In this document: positions 51,339 through 59,286 of the stretch, in pieces
Position numbering within the stretch: the first letter of the stretch is position 1
Layout of the letters: the number at the start of each line of letters is the position of its first letter
Origin: Ardenticatenaceae bacterium
Lineage (GTDB): Bacteria > Chloroflexota > Anaerolineae > Promineifilales > Promineifilaceae
DNA: 64,000 nt
Direction: 5' to 3'
NCBI GenBank assembly: GCA_011525915.1
Contig: WYBM01000041.1
Span: 1-64,000 of the forward strand
Notes under the pieces: model-generated
Databases searched by the model: none
What the model saw: only the letters and a program-made list of their open reading frames with translations
What the model was told of the DNA's origin: nothing
Made by a program: the position numbers and the translations under genes

Positions 51339-52931
51339 ATGAGTTACAACGCTATCTACCAGTTGACGCAGGCCATTACGCTGGGCGCGACACGCCACCC
51401 AGAAAAAGAGGCTGTGCGCCGTTCCGGTAAAGCGCTCACTTATGCGGAACTGGAAATGAAGTCCAACCAACTGGCGCATGTGCTGCGTGAACAGGGCATC
51501 CGGAAAGGTGACCGCGTTGGTTTTTACCTGAACAAAAGTCTAGAAACGATCATTGGTGTTTATGGCATTATGAAGGCGGGCGCCGCCTACGTGCCGCTGG
51601 ACCCCTTTGCACCCGTGCCCCGCCTGGTATTTGTGATCCGTCATTGTGGCATTCGCCACCTGATCACCAGCGAAATGAAACTGGAGAGTGTGGCCGAGAT
51701 GATAGCCCAAGACGCCGGGCTGGAATGCCTGATCGGTGTACCCCCGCAGGCGGATTTGCCGGTGCATACCGTGGCCTGGGATGATGTATTTACCATGCCG
51801 CACACGCTGCCAGACGTGAACGTGATCGAACAAGACCTGGCCTACATTCTGTATACTTCCGGCTCGACAGGTGACCCGAAGGGGATCATGCACACCCATC
51901 GCAGTGCTCTGAGCTTTGCCGAGTGGGCGGCAGAGACGTATGGGCTGCAGGAGAATGATATTCTCAGTAACCATGCGCCCATGCATTTTGACCTCTCTAC
52001 TTTTGACTTTTTTGCCGGGGCGCTGGCCGGGGCTACCACGGTGATCATCCCCGAAGCGTTAACCAAGTTCCCGGCCAACCTGACGCGCCTGATCGAGTCT
52101 GAGCGAATTTCTGTCTGGTATTCGGTGCCGTATGCGCTGATTCAAATGTTGACACATGGTAACATGGACAAACATGATCTGAGTTCGCTGCGTTGGCTGT
52201 TGTTTGCCGGGGAAGTGTTCCCTACCAAACATTTGCGGGCGTTGATGAACAAACTGTCGTCTGTACGGTTTAGCAACCTGTATGGGCCGACGGAGACAAA
52301 CGTGTGTACATTTTATCATGTCACGGCCGTGCCCGAAGACACCGATGAACCAATTCCCATTGGCGTGGTTTGTGCCAATGATGAAGGGTTGATTGTGACC
52401 GCAGATAACCAGCCGGCAGCTCCCGGTGAGGTGGGTGAACTGCTTATTCGTGGCGGCACCGTGATGCGTGGTTATTGGGGCCGGCCAGATTTAAACGAAA
52501 AAGGCTTTTACCGGCGGCCCGTTTTTGGCGACGCCTATGAGGATGTTTATTATCGTACCGGCGACCTGGTACAGGCACTGCCAGATGGTAATTTGAAGTA
52601 CCTGGGGCGCAAAGACCGTCAGATTAAAACACGAGGTTACCGGGTAGAATTGGATGAAATTGAGGTGGCGTTGCTGTCTCATGAAGGTGTAGAGGAAGCG
52701 GCCGTGTATCCGGTGCCGGATGGTGAAGGGAGTAACCTCATTGAAGCGGCCGTGACCGCCAAAGAAGGGGTAACGTTAGAAGTGAATGATCTACTGCAGC
52801 ATGTTTCGGCTAAACTGCCATCCTATGCTGTGCCCGAAAAAATATCAATTTTGGCCAGCTTCCCGCGCACATCAACAGGCAAGATCAGCCGACGTGAATT
52901 GCAGGCCCTGGCCGCTATTCATAATCAGTAA
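51339..52931 (+). CDS. Stand-alone adenylation enzyme, predicted L-proline:carrier ligase (PltF/CloN4/AnaC-like, 530 aa)
   Basis: Activates an amino acid as its adenylate and loads it on a carrier protein. The ATP-loop LYTSGSTGDPKGIMHTH is at about residues 171-187, YGPTETNVCTFY is the A5 block, YYRTGDLV and RIDE-like blocks follow, and STGKISRREL carries the C-terminal Lys. Placing the chain on the GrsA pocket positions gives D, L, F, Y, L, A, L, V, C, K. From memory, PltF/RedM/CloN4-type prolyl ligases read D, L, L, Y, L, A, L, V, C, K, so proline is the likely substrate. ATG 51339 is used, after GGGAG. It is not fused to any carrier or condensation domain; the carrier is encoded at 56837. 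Confidence 0.85.
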   Translation: MSYNAIYQLTQAITLGATRHPEKEAVRRSGKALTYAELEMKSNQLAHVLREQGIRKGDRVGFYLNKSLETIIGVYGIMKAGAAYVPLDPFAPVPRLVFVIRHCGIRHLITSEMKLESVAEMIAQDAGLECLIGVPPQADLPVHTVAWDDVFTMPHTLPDVNVIEQDLAYILYTSGSTGDPKGIMHTHRSALSFAEWAAETYGLQENDILSNHAPMHFDLSTFDFFAGALAGATTVIIPEALTKFPANLTRLIESERISVWYSVPYALIQMLTHGNMDKHDLSSLRWLLFAGEVFPTKHLRALMNKLSSVRFSNLYGPTETNVCTFYHVTAVPEDTDEPIPIGVVCANDEGLIVTADNQPAAPGEVGELLIRGGTVMRGYWGRPDLNEKGFYRRPVFGDAYEDVYYRTGDLVQALPDGNLKYLGRKDRQIKTRGYRVELDEIEVALLSHEGVEEAAVYPVPDGEGSNLIEAAVTAKEGVTLEVNDLLQHVSAKLPSYAVPEKISILASFPRTSTGKISRRELQALAAIHNQ

Positions 52932-52950
52932 TGGAAGGAAAGGCATAATC

Positions 52951-54213
52951 ATGAATGATGTGGTGATTGTTGGTGGTGGCCCGGCCGGTTCGGCCATGGG
53001 TTGTTACCTCTCTAAAGCAGGTATTCAAAATATTATCATTGAAAAAGCCAATCACCCTCGCCCCCATGTGGGCGAATCTATGGTGACATCATCTACCCGA
53101 GTCTTTCAAGACCTGGATTTCTTAAGGGTGATGGAGGCAGAGGGCTTTGTCCATAAATATGGCGCCTCCTGGCACGCCCCTAATGGCAGTGAATTTGCTA
53201 TTGAGTTTGGCGAGTTTCCCCAGGAAGGGATAGATCAAGATTACACCTATCATGTTGACCGCAGCAAGTTAGACATGCTGTTGTTAAAACATGCGGAGAG
53301 CCTGGGTTCAAAAATTTACCAGGGTGTTCATGTGAACAAGGTGTTGTTTGAGGATGGGCGGGCCGCAGGTGTACGGGCAAACATTGGTGGCCAAGACGTG
53401 GACATACCGGCCCGCCTGGTAGTAGATGCCACCGGGCGAAATACCCTCTTGGGTAACCAGCTTAAGCTTAAAGTGAAAGACCCCGTCTTTAACCAATATG
53501 CCGTTCATGCCTGGTTTGAGGATGTTGACCGGGGCACCGATGCACGCACGGAAGACTTTATCCACATCTACTTTTTGCCGGTCGAGCGGGGGTGGGTCTG
53601 GCAGATACCCATTACCGATACAATCACTTCGATTGGTGTGGTAGCTGATCAGAACGTTTTCCGTGATTTTAGTAAGGATCAGGAAGGCTTTTTCTGGAAG
53701 CATTTAAATACCAACCCTGATCTGGCCCGGGCTATGAAGCCTGCCAGGCAAATTAATGAACTGAAGGCCGAAGGTGATTATAGCTACAGCCTGAGTCAAT
53801 TTGTGGGGCCGGGGTATCTGTGCATTGGTGATGCCGCCCGTTTTGTGGACCCCATCTTCTCTTCTGGCGTCAGCGTGGCGCTCTACAGTGCCAAATACGC
53901 ATCTGAACAGGCCGTTAAGGCTTTTGCCGCCAACGACTTTAGCGTGGAGATGTTACGGCCGTATGAAACGCGTGTGCGGGGGGGAGTGAGTATATGGTAT
54001 GAGTTTATTCGCCTGTATTACAAACTGCTACCGCTTTTTACGCATTTTATTCAGTCAAAAACCCATCGGCTAGAAGTGCTGCGGCTGTTACAGGGCGAGG
54101 TGTATGATCGCTCTCAGGTTCCGGTTTTGGATGCCATGCGCGCTTACATTGAAAAAGTGGAGCAGTCCGACAACCATCTTTTCCGGGATCAGTTGACCGA
54201 TATTCCCATATAA
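52951..54213 (+). CDS. Flavin-dependent halogenase-like protein, first of a tandem pair (420 aa)
   Basis: FAD-binding start VVIVGGGPAGSAMGCYL, then the halogenase landmarks: GES at residues 41-43, Lys69 in GFVHKYGASW at the position of the catalytic lysine, the halogenase signature W-V-W-Q-I-P (Trp215, Trp217, Ile219, Pro220), and GDAARFVDPIFSSG at about 293-306. These fit the PltA/CmlS group, which chlorinates or brominates substrates bound to a carrier protein. With prolyl-ligase, dehydrogenase and carrier genes around it, a pyrroloyl-S-carrier is the predicted substrate. A geranylgeranyl-reductase-type oxidoreductase is less likely because of the WxWxIP motif. ATG follows GGAAGGAAAGG. Confidence 0.78.
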   Translation: MNDVVIVGGGPAGSAMGCYLSKAGIQNIIIEKANHPRPHVGESMVTSSTRVFQDLDFLRVMEAEGFVHKYGASWHAPNGSEFAIEFGEFPQEGIDQDYTYHVDRSKLDMLLLKHAESLGSKIYQGVHVNKVLFEDGRAAGVRANIGGQDVDIPARLVVDATGRNTLLGNQLKLKVKDPVFNQYAVHAWFEDVDRGTDARTEDFIHIYFLPVERGWVWQIPITDTITSIGVVADQNVFRDFSKDQEGFFWKHLNTNPDLARAMKPARQINELKAEGDYSYSLSQFVGPGYLCIGDAARFVDPIFSSGVSVALYSAKYASEQAVKAFAANDFSVEMLRPYETRVRGGVSIWYEFIRLYYKLLPLFTHFIQSKTHRLEVLRLLQGEVYDRSQVPVLDAMRAYIEKVEQSDNHLFRDQLTDIPI

Positions 54214-54320
54214 CAAAAAGACCTGTGTGGCTGACAGCAGGCAGACGCACAGACTTATAGGCCATCCCTTTACCCAGAGAAAAGGTTGGCATCCTACACA
54301 GGCTGTGGAGGACTTTGAAC

Positions 54321-55664
54321 ATGGACGATGTCATCATTATTGGTGGTGGACCGGCAGGCGCGTCATTAGGCGCTTTTCTTTCAAAGGCTGGCGTGAGCAA
54401 CACCATTATTGAAAAGGCCAATCACCCGCGTGAACATGTGGGTGAGTCGTTGGTGTCTAATTCCAATCGCATTCTCAGTGAACTGGGTTTGCTGCCGGTG
54501 ATGGAGGCCGAAAAGTTCATCCACAAGTATGGGGCGGCCTGGCACCCCCCTTCGTCTGAGGGTACCGTCAGCATACGCTTTGCTGAGTTTCCCTTGGAGG
54601 GTGTTGACCAACCCTATACCTATCATGTCGATCGGGGCAAGTTTGACCTGGCACTCTTAAAACACGCGGAAGCGCTGGGCTCAAAGGTCATTCAAGGCAT
54701 CACCGTGTCACAGGTGCTGTTTGACGAGAATCAATTTGCCTGTGGGGTGCGTGTCAAAATTGGTGACCAGAGCGTGGCGTTGAAGTCCAAGATTGTGGTG
54801 GATGCCAGCGGCCGTGATACGTTTTTGGGGCGTCATTTGCGTCTGAAGAAAAAAGACCCTATCTTTAACCAATATGCGATCCATACCTGGTTTGAAAATG
54901 TGGATCGCGGTGATGAAGAAACACGCGATTACATTCACATTTATTTCCTGCCTGTAGAGCGAGGATGGGTATGGCAGATTCCCATTTCCAGAGACCTTAC
55001 CTCCATAGGCGTGGTGGTAGAGCGCGAGCAGTTTACCCAGGCAAAAGGTGATCTGGAAAGCTTTTTCTACGAACATATGCACAGTACGCCTGATCTGGTT
55101 TATGCCATGCGTGATGCCCGCCGGGTACGTGGGTTTAAGACTGAAGGCGATTATAGCTATACCCTGACCAAGTTTGTAGGCGATGGCTATCTGATCATTG
55201 GCGATGCGGCCCGGTTTGTAGACCCCATTTTTTCATCAGGCATCAGTGTGGCTTTAAATTCAGGCAAGTTTGCCTCTGAAGTTATTGTCAAGGCGTTGGC
55301 GGCCAATGATTTCCGCGAAGAACTCTTTAAGCCCTATGAAATGCGGCTGCGGCAGGGGGTGGAAATCTGGTATGAGTTTATTCGCCTGTATTACAAGCTG
55401 CTGCCATTGTTCACTTATTTTATTCAGACGCCCAAATACCGGTTACAAATTTTCCGGCTGCTGCAAGGTGAAGTGTATGACCGTTCGGAGGTGCCTGTGC
55501 TGCAAGCCATGCGAGATTACATTAAAAAGGTAGAGAACACAGAAACGCACGTGTTCCGCCGGGCCTTAACCGATATTCCCTTGGGTGATCTCTCTTTTTT
55601 GCCTGAATTTGAGGCAGAGTTAGAAGCATTGGGCGGTGCCAGTACGGCCGTGACTGCCAACTGA
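54321..55664 (+). CDS. Flavin-dependent halogenase-like protein, second of a tandem pair (447 aa)
   Basis: Close paralogue of the protein at 52951, alike over its whole length and with a C-terminal extension. The same landmarks are kept: VIIIGGGPAGASLG, HVGESLV, Lys in KFIHKYGAAWH, RGWVWQIPI and GDAARFVDPIFSSGISVAL. The ATG at 54321 lies nine bases after GGAGG. Two copies suggest either two halogenation positions or division of work between two substrates. The 107-base gap between the pair is the longest in this operon and holds no clear terminator. Confidence 0.78.
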   Translation: MDDVIIIGGGPAGASLGAFLSKAGVSNTIIEKANHPREHVGESLVSNSNRILSELGLLPVMEAEKFIHKYGAAWHPPSSEGTVSIRFAEFPLEGVDQPYTYHVDRGKFDLALLKHAEALGSKVIQGITVSQVLFDENQFACGVRVKIGDQSVALKSKIVVDASGRDTFLGRHLRLKKKDPIFNQYAIHTWFENVDRGDEETRDYIHIYFLPVERGWVWQIPISRDLTSIGVVVEREQFTQAKGDLESFFYEHMHSTPDLVYAMRDARRVRGFKTEGDYSYTLTKFVGDGYLIIGDAARFVDPIFSSGISVALNSGKFASEVIVKALAANDFREELFKPYEMRLRQGVEIWYEFIRLYYKLLPLFTYFIQTPKYRLQIFRLLQGEVYDRSEVPVLQAMRDYIKKVENTETHVFRRALTDIPLGDLSFLPEFEAELEALGGASTAVTAN

Positions 55665-55704
55665 CTTTACCTGACTCCATCTTACCAACAACACGGGTGT
55701 TTTT

Positions 55705-56808
55705 ATGATTCGACGCTTGTTGCTTTTGAATGGCGTGGCGGTTATGGGCGTCATTCTTTTCCATGCGGCCGGGTGGGGCTTTACAGCCCAGTTGTTTTGG
55801 GCGGACCGTTATAGTGCTGTTCCGGCTGAACAAATAGGCACATTCCCTTACTACGTGCTGCGGTTGATTGAACAACTGATTGTTTTTAGTATTCCCGCTT
55901 TCCTGTTTGTCTCTGGTTTTTTTATTGCCTTTGCCACCGGCCGGGCTCATAAAACCATAAGCTGGAAGGTGGTTGGGTCAAGAACCCGGGATCTGATCAT
56001 TCCTTATACCCTGTGGACCATTGGTTACTGGGGGCTTTTCTTGTTAGAGGCACGTTTTTTAGACGGCCGTAGTTATCCCCTCACTGAGTATGTGCAGATG
56101 TACCTGACCGGCGAAACCGACCCGGCCTATTACTATGTGCCCCTGCTCATTCAGTTTTACCTGCTGTCCCCGTTCCTGGTGTTGTGGGCTAAGGCCCGGC
56201 CAGTTTCTTTACTGGTTGTTACCGGCCTGATCCAACTGGCCGTTCAAGGGCAATACTACCCCTCTTTACTGGGGGTGGACCTGGCCTATACTGACGTGCT
56301 GCCTAAATGGTTGTTTGTCACCCGAATTTTCTGGTTTTCGCTGGGGGTGGTCGCCGGGTTTCATGTGAAGTCATTCCAAGAACACCTGGTACGTTACCGG
56401 CGGGGTCTGGCCTTGACCGCCCTGGCGTTAATCCCGTTAGGCATGATTGAGTGGGAAATCATGCAGTCTATCTCCGGTGAGTTGTGGTTGCAACATCGGG
56501 AAACATTGTTAGATTCCCTGTATGCCCTGGCAGTTATATTTGCTTTTTTGGGGTATTATCAAACGAAGCTGCGCTATGCCCGCACGCTGGATGATCTGGG
56601 CAGTAAGTCGTTTGGTATTTATCTTGTGCACACCATGGCCATGACCTATGTGGCCCGGATCATTGCTGTGCGCTTCCCGGCGGTGCTGGCCTACCAGCTT
56701 CTGTTTTTACTGGTGATGATCGTGGTGGGTTTAGCAGCGCCGCTGGTGTTGATGGCCCTTGTGAACCGGACGCCATTACGGCCGTATTACAAATATATCT
56801 TTGGTTAA
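55705..56808 (+). CDS. Membrane acyltransferase, acyltransferase_3 family, copy A (367 aa)
   Basis: About ten transmembrane helices. The N-terminus MIRRLLLLNGVAVMGVILFH places a conserved His (residue 20) at the end of helix 1, where OatA/OafA-type acyltransferases have their catalytic His, followed by AAGWG. These enzymes transfer an acyl group to a sugar hydroxyl at the membrane. Together with copy B, it flanks the carrier-protein gene exactly, so the carrier-bound acyl group is the natural donor candidate. In clorobiocin and coumermycin a pyrroloyl group is likewise moved to a sugar hydroxyl, but by a different enzyme family. The acceptor here is unknown. Confidence 0.82.
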   Translation: MIRRLLLLNGVAVMGVILFHAAGWGFTAQLFWADRYSAVPAEQIGTFPYYVLRLIEQLIVFSIPAFLFVSGFFIAFATGRAHKTISWKVVGSRTRDLIIPYTLWTIGYWGLFLLEARFLDGRSYPLTEYVQMYLTGETDPAYYYVPLLIQFYLLSPFLVLWAKARPVSLLVVTGLIQLAVQGQYYPSLLGVDLAYTDVLPKWLFVTRIFWFSLGVVAGFHVKSFQEHLVRYRRGLALTALALIPLGMIEWEIMQSISGELWLQHRETLLDSLYALAVIFAFLGYYQTKLRYARTLDDLGSKSFGIYLVHTMAMTYVARIIAVRFPAVLAYQLLFLLVMIVVGLAAPLVLMALVNRTPLRPYYKYIFG

Positions 56809-56836
56809 CCTATCTACCTTTTGGAGGATTTTTACG

Positions 56837-57079
56837 ATGAACAAACAACAGATGTTATTAGACTATATCAAACAAGATTTGCTCAAAGGGCGTGTATCTA
56901 CGCTTAGCCCCGATGATGATTTGCTGGATTCCGGCATCCTTAACTCGTTGGGCATCTTGCAGTTGGTTTCGTTTATCGAGGAGCGTATGGAGTTGCAGGT
57001 GCCAGATGAGGATGTGGTGTACGAAAATTTCAACAGCGTGTCAGCCCTGGCTTCCTACCTGGACGGGTTGGCCAATTAA
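56837..57079 (+). CDS. Acyl/peptidyl carrier protein (80 aa)
   Basis: The ATG follows TTGGAGG by nine bases. A four-helix carrier with the phosphopantetheine site in LLDSGILNSLGILQLV; the modified Ser is that of N-S-L-G, around residue 37. Length and sequence fit free-standing carriers such as PltL, CloN5, AnaD or DltC. Expected role: hold prolyl, then pyrroloyl and possibly halopyrroloyl groups between the ligase, dehydrogenase, halogenases and acyltransferases. The following acyltransferase starts at the very next base after its stop codon, so the two are tightly coupled. A DltC role is less likely because no DltB or DltD gene is present. Confidence 0.9.
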   Translation: MNKQQMLLDYIKQDLLKGRVSTLSPDDDLLDSGILNSLGILQLVSFIEERMELQVPDEDVVYENFNSVSALASYLDGLAN

Positions 57080-58195
57080 ATGATTAAGCGGTTTTTGCTG
57101 CTCAACGGGTTGGCGACCATAGGCGTCGTGATGAACCACGCCGCCGGTTGGGGGTACACGGCTTTATTCTGGTGGACGGGCAGCGCCTGGTTGGCAGCGC
57201 CTGACTTTACGGCCGTAGGCAGCCTTCCCTATTATGGTTTGCGGACCATTGAGCAGCTGATCATCTTTAGCATTGCCGCGTTTCTGATGGTTTCTGGCTT
57301 TTTTGTCGCCTTTGCCGCTCGCCGGCAGGCGTCGGTTAGCTGGCGCACCGTGCAGCAGCGCATTGTCTACCTGCTGCTGCCCTACCTGCTCTGGTCACTG
57401 TCTCTATTTGCCTTTAACTTTTTTCAAGGTGAGTTCGAGGGAAAGGTGTTGTCCCTGAGACAATACCTGACGCTGTTAGTCGTAGGTGGGGCTACCGATG
57501 GCTATTATTATGTGCCTATGGTGATCCAGATGTTTTTGCTGGCGCCGCTGTTGGTGCGAGTGGCGCGGTGGCGCTGGCAGGTGCTGCTGGCTGTAACGGC
57601 CGTCATCTTGCTGGCCGTGCAAACGTTGGGGTATCTACAAATCACGGGCATTGCCGTGCCCCCCTGGCTGGCATTTTGGACCAAGAGTTGGCTGTTTCCC
57701 CATAACCTGTTCTGGTTTGCGCTGGGTATTGTGGTGGGTCTTAACTTAGCGTCGTTCAAAGAGTGGATTAGCCGGTGGCGTAGCGTGTGGCTGACCACGG
57801 CCGTGCTCCTTGTTCCCATAGGCATTGTAGAATGGGAAATGCTGCAGGCCGCTGCCGGGCAGCCATTTCTGCCCACACAGACAACCATGCTAGACAGCCT
57901 CTACGCGGCCGCCGTCATCTTCGCCTGGCTGGCCTTTGAAAACGTCAGCCCACCACAAGCACAGGAACTCAGTGACCTGGGGGCAAAGTCCTACGGCGTT
58001 TACCTGGCAAACTCCCCCGTTCTAGATGTAGCTGCACAGGTTATTGCCAAAGTGCTGCCGGTCCTGCTGGCTTATCAAATCCTCTTCCAACCCATCTTGT
58101 GGATCGCAGGTTTAGGAGTTCCGCTGTTGATGATGGCCGTGGTGAGCTACCCAAAATCACCTATTCGCGCCTACTATCAGTACATTTTTGGTTAA
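57080..58195 (+). CDS. Membrane acyltransferase, acyltransferase_3 family, copy B (371 aa)
   Basis: Paralogue of the protein at 55705: MIKRFLLLNGLATIGVVMNH again has His at residue 20 followed by AAGWG, and the C-terminus RAYYQYIFG parallels RPYYKYIFG of copy A. About ten transmembrane helices. Sequence divergence between the copies is substantial, so they may act on different hydroxyls or one may act as partner of the other. It directly follows the carrier gene and precedes the epimerase gene by 12 bases. Confidence 0.82.
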   Translation: MIKRFLLLNGLATIGVVMNHAAGWGYTALFWWTGSAWLAAPDFTAVGSLPYYGLRTIEQLIIFSIAAFLMVSGFFVAFAARRQASVSWRTVQQRIVYLLLPYLLWSLSLFAFNFFQGEFEGKVLSLRQYLTLLVVGGATDGYYYVPMVIQMFLLAPLLVRVARWRWQVLLAVTAVILLAVQTLGYLQITGIAVPPWLAFWTKSWLFPHNLFWFALGIVVGLNLASFKEWISRWRSVWLTTAVLLVPIGIVEWEMLQAAAGQPFLPTQTTMLDSLYAAAVIFAWLAFENVSPPQAQELSDLGAKSYGVYLANSPVLDVAAQVIAKVLPVLLAYQILFQPILWIAGLGVPLLMMAVVSYPKSPIRAYYQYIFG

Positions 58196-58207
58196 GGTGG
58201 TAATTTT

Positions 58208-59221
58208 ATGAGCAATATTCTGGTTACAGGTGGCGCTGGTTTTATCGGCGCACACGTCACAGAAGAACTGGTCAAACGAGGCTATCAGGTCACCGTTCTG
58301 GATGACCTCAGCGGTGGCTTTGTAGACAATGTGGTCAGCGAAGCTGACTTTGTGTCCGGCAGCATCAATGATGTGGCCCTGGTTGACCGGCTTTTTAGCG
58401 AACGGCAGTTTGATTACGTTTATCATCTGGCGGCTTATGCGGCCGAAGGCTTGAGCCATTTCATCAAACGGTTTAACTACACCAATAACCTTATTGGCAG
58501 TGTTAACCTCATTAACGCTGCCGTCAATAACGGCGTCAAATGTTTTGTCTTTACGTCATCCATTGCCGTGTATGGCGCCAGCCCTGAACTGCCCATGACC
58601 GAAGAGACACGGCCGCATCCCGAAGACTCCTACGGTATTGCCAAGCTAGCCGTGGAGCAGGAACTTATGGTCAGCAAAGAGATGTTTGGCCTGGATTACA
58701 TCATTTTCCGCCCCCACAATGTCTATGGCGAAAAGCAAAACATCGGTGACAAATATCGTAACGTGGTGGGCATTTTTATGAACCAGATTTTACAGGGCAA
58801 GCCCATGACTATCTTTGGTGACGGTGAACAGACCCGCGCCTTTAGCTATATTGGTGACATGGCGCCCATTATGGCCGATGCCATCAAGGTGCCGGCCGCT
58901 ACCAATCAAATCTTTAATATCGGCGCTGATGAGCCCTACACCATCAACGTATTGGCCCGTGAGATCGCTCAGGCCATGGGCGTAGCCGCCAATACCACCC
59001 ATGTCCCGGCCCGCAATGAAGTTGTCCACGCCTATTCCTCACATGAAAAGGTGCGGCGTGTTTTTGGTGATCGCCCGCTCACCTCGTTGGCGGAGGGGGT
59101 GGCCCGCATGGCGGCTTGGGTTAAAGAACATGGGGCCCGGCAGAGCCGCGAGTTTGAAGGTATTGAAGTTATGAAAAACTTCCCCAAGGCGTGGCTGCCT
59201 TCTAAAAATGGGGACCATTAA
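58208..59221 (+). CDS. NAD-dependent nucleotide-sugar epimerase/dehydratase (337 aa)
   Basis: Extended short-chain dehydrogenase. ILVTGGAGFIGAHVTEEL binds NAD, VFTSSIAVYG carries the catalytic Ser region, and DSYGIAKLAVEQ has the Y-x-x-x-K pair. IFRPHNVYGEKQNIGDKYRN is typical of UDP-glucose 4-epimerase and UDP-glucuronate epimerase relatives. It should prepare one of the sugars used by the glycosyltransferases of this operon. The exact nucleotide sugar cannot be read. Confidence 0.88.
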   Translation: MSNILVTGGAGFIGAHVTEELVKRGYQVTVLDDLSGGFVDNVVSEADFVSGSINDVALVDRLFSERQFDYVYHLAAYAAEGLSHFIKRFNYTNNLIGSVNLINAAVNNGVKCFVFTSSIAVYGASPELPMTEETRPHPEDSYGIAKLAVEQELMVSKEMFGLDYIIFRPHNVYGEKQNIGDKYRNVVGIFMNQILQGKPMTIFGDGEQTRAFSYIGDMAPIMADAIKVPAATNQIFNIGADEPYTINVLAREIAQAMGVAANTTHVPARNEVVHAYSSHEKVRRVFGDRPLTSLAEGVARMAAWVKEHGARQSREFEGIEVMKNFPKAWLPSKNGDH

Positions 59222-59286
59222 ACCTGGCGGGTTTCATACAGCCTCTGAGGGCTGCCAACCCGTCAGATTGGGGCAGCATACGCCTG

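Noticed and set aside
55684..55704. Small ACAC/GTGT stem with TTTTT before the acyltransferase ATG
   Set aside because: The stem is only four pairs and the T-run abuts the start codon; too weak to call an attenuator.
56837..57079. Carrier plus adenylation enzyme as a D-alanylation (Dlt) system
   Set aside because: There is no DltB or DltD gene, the adenylation pocket reads as proline-like, and a prolyl-dehydrogenase-type gene is adjacent.
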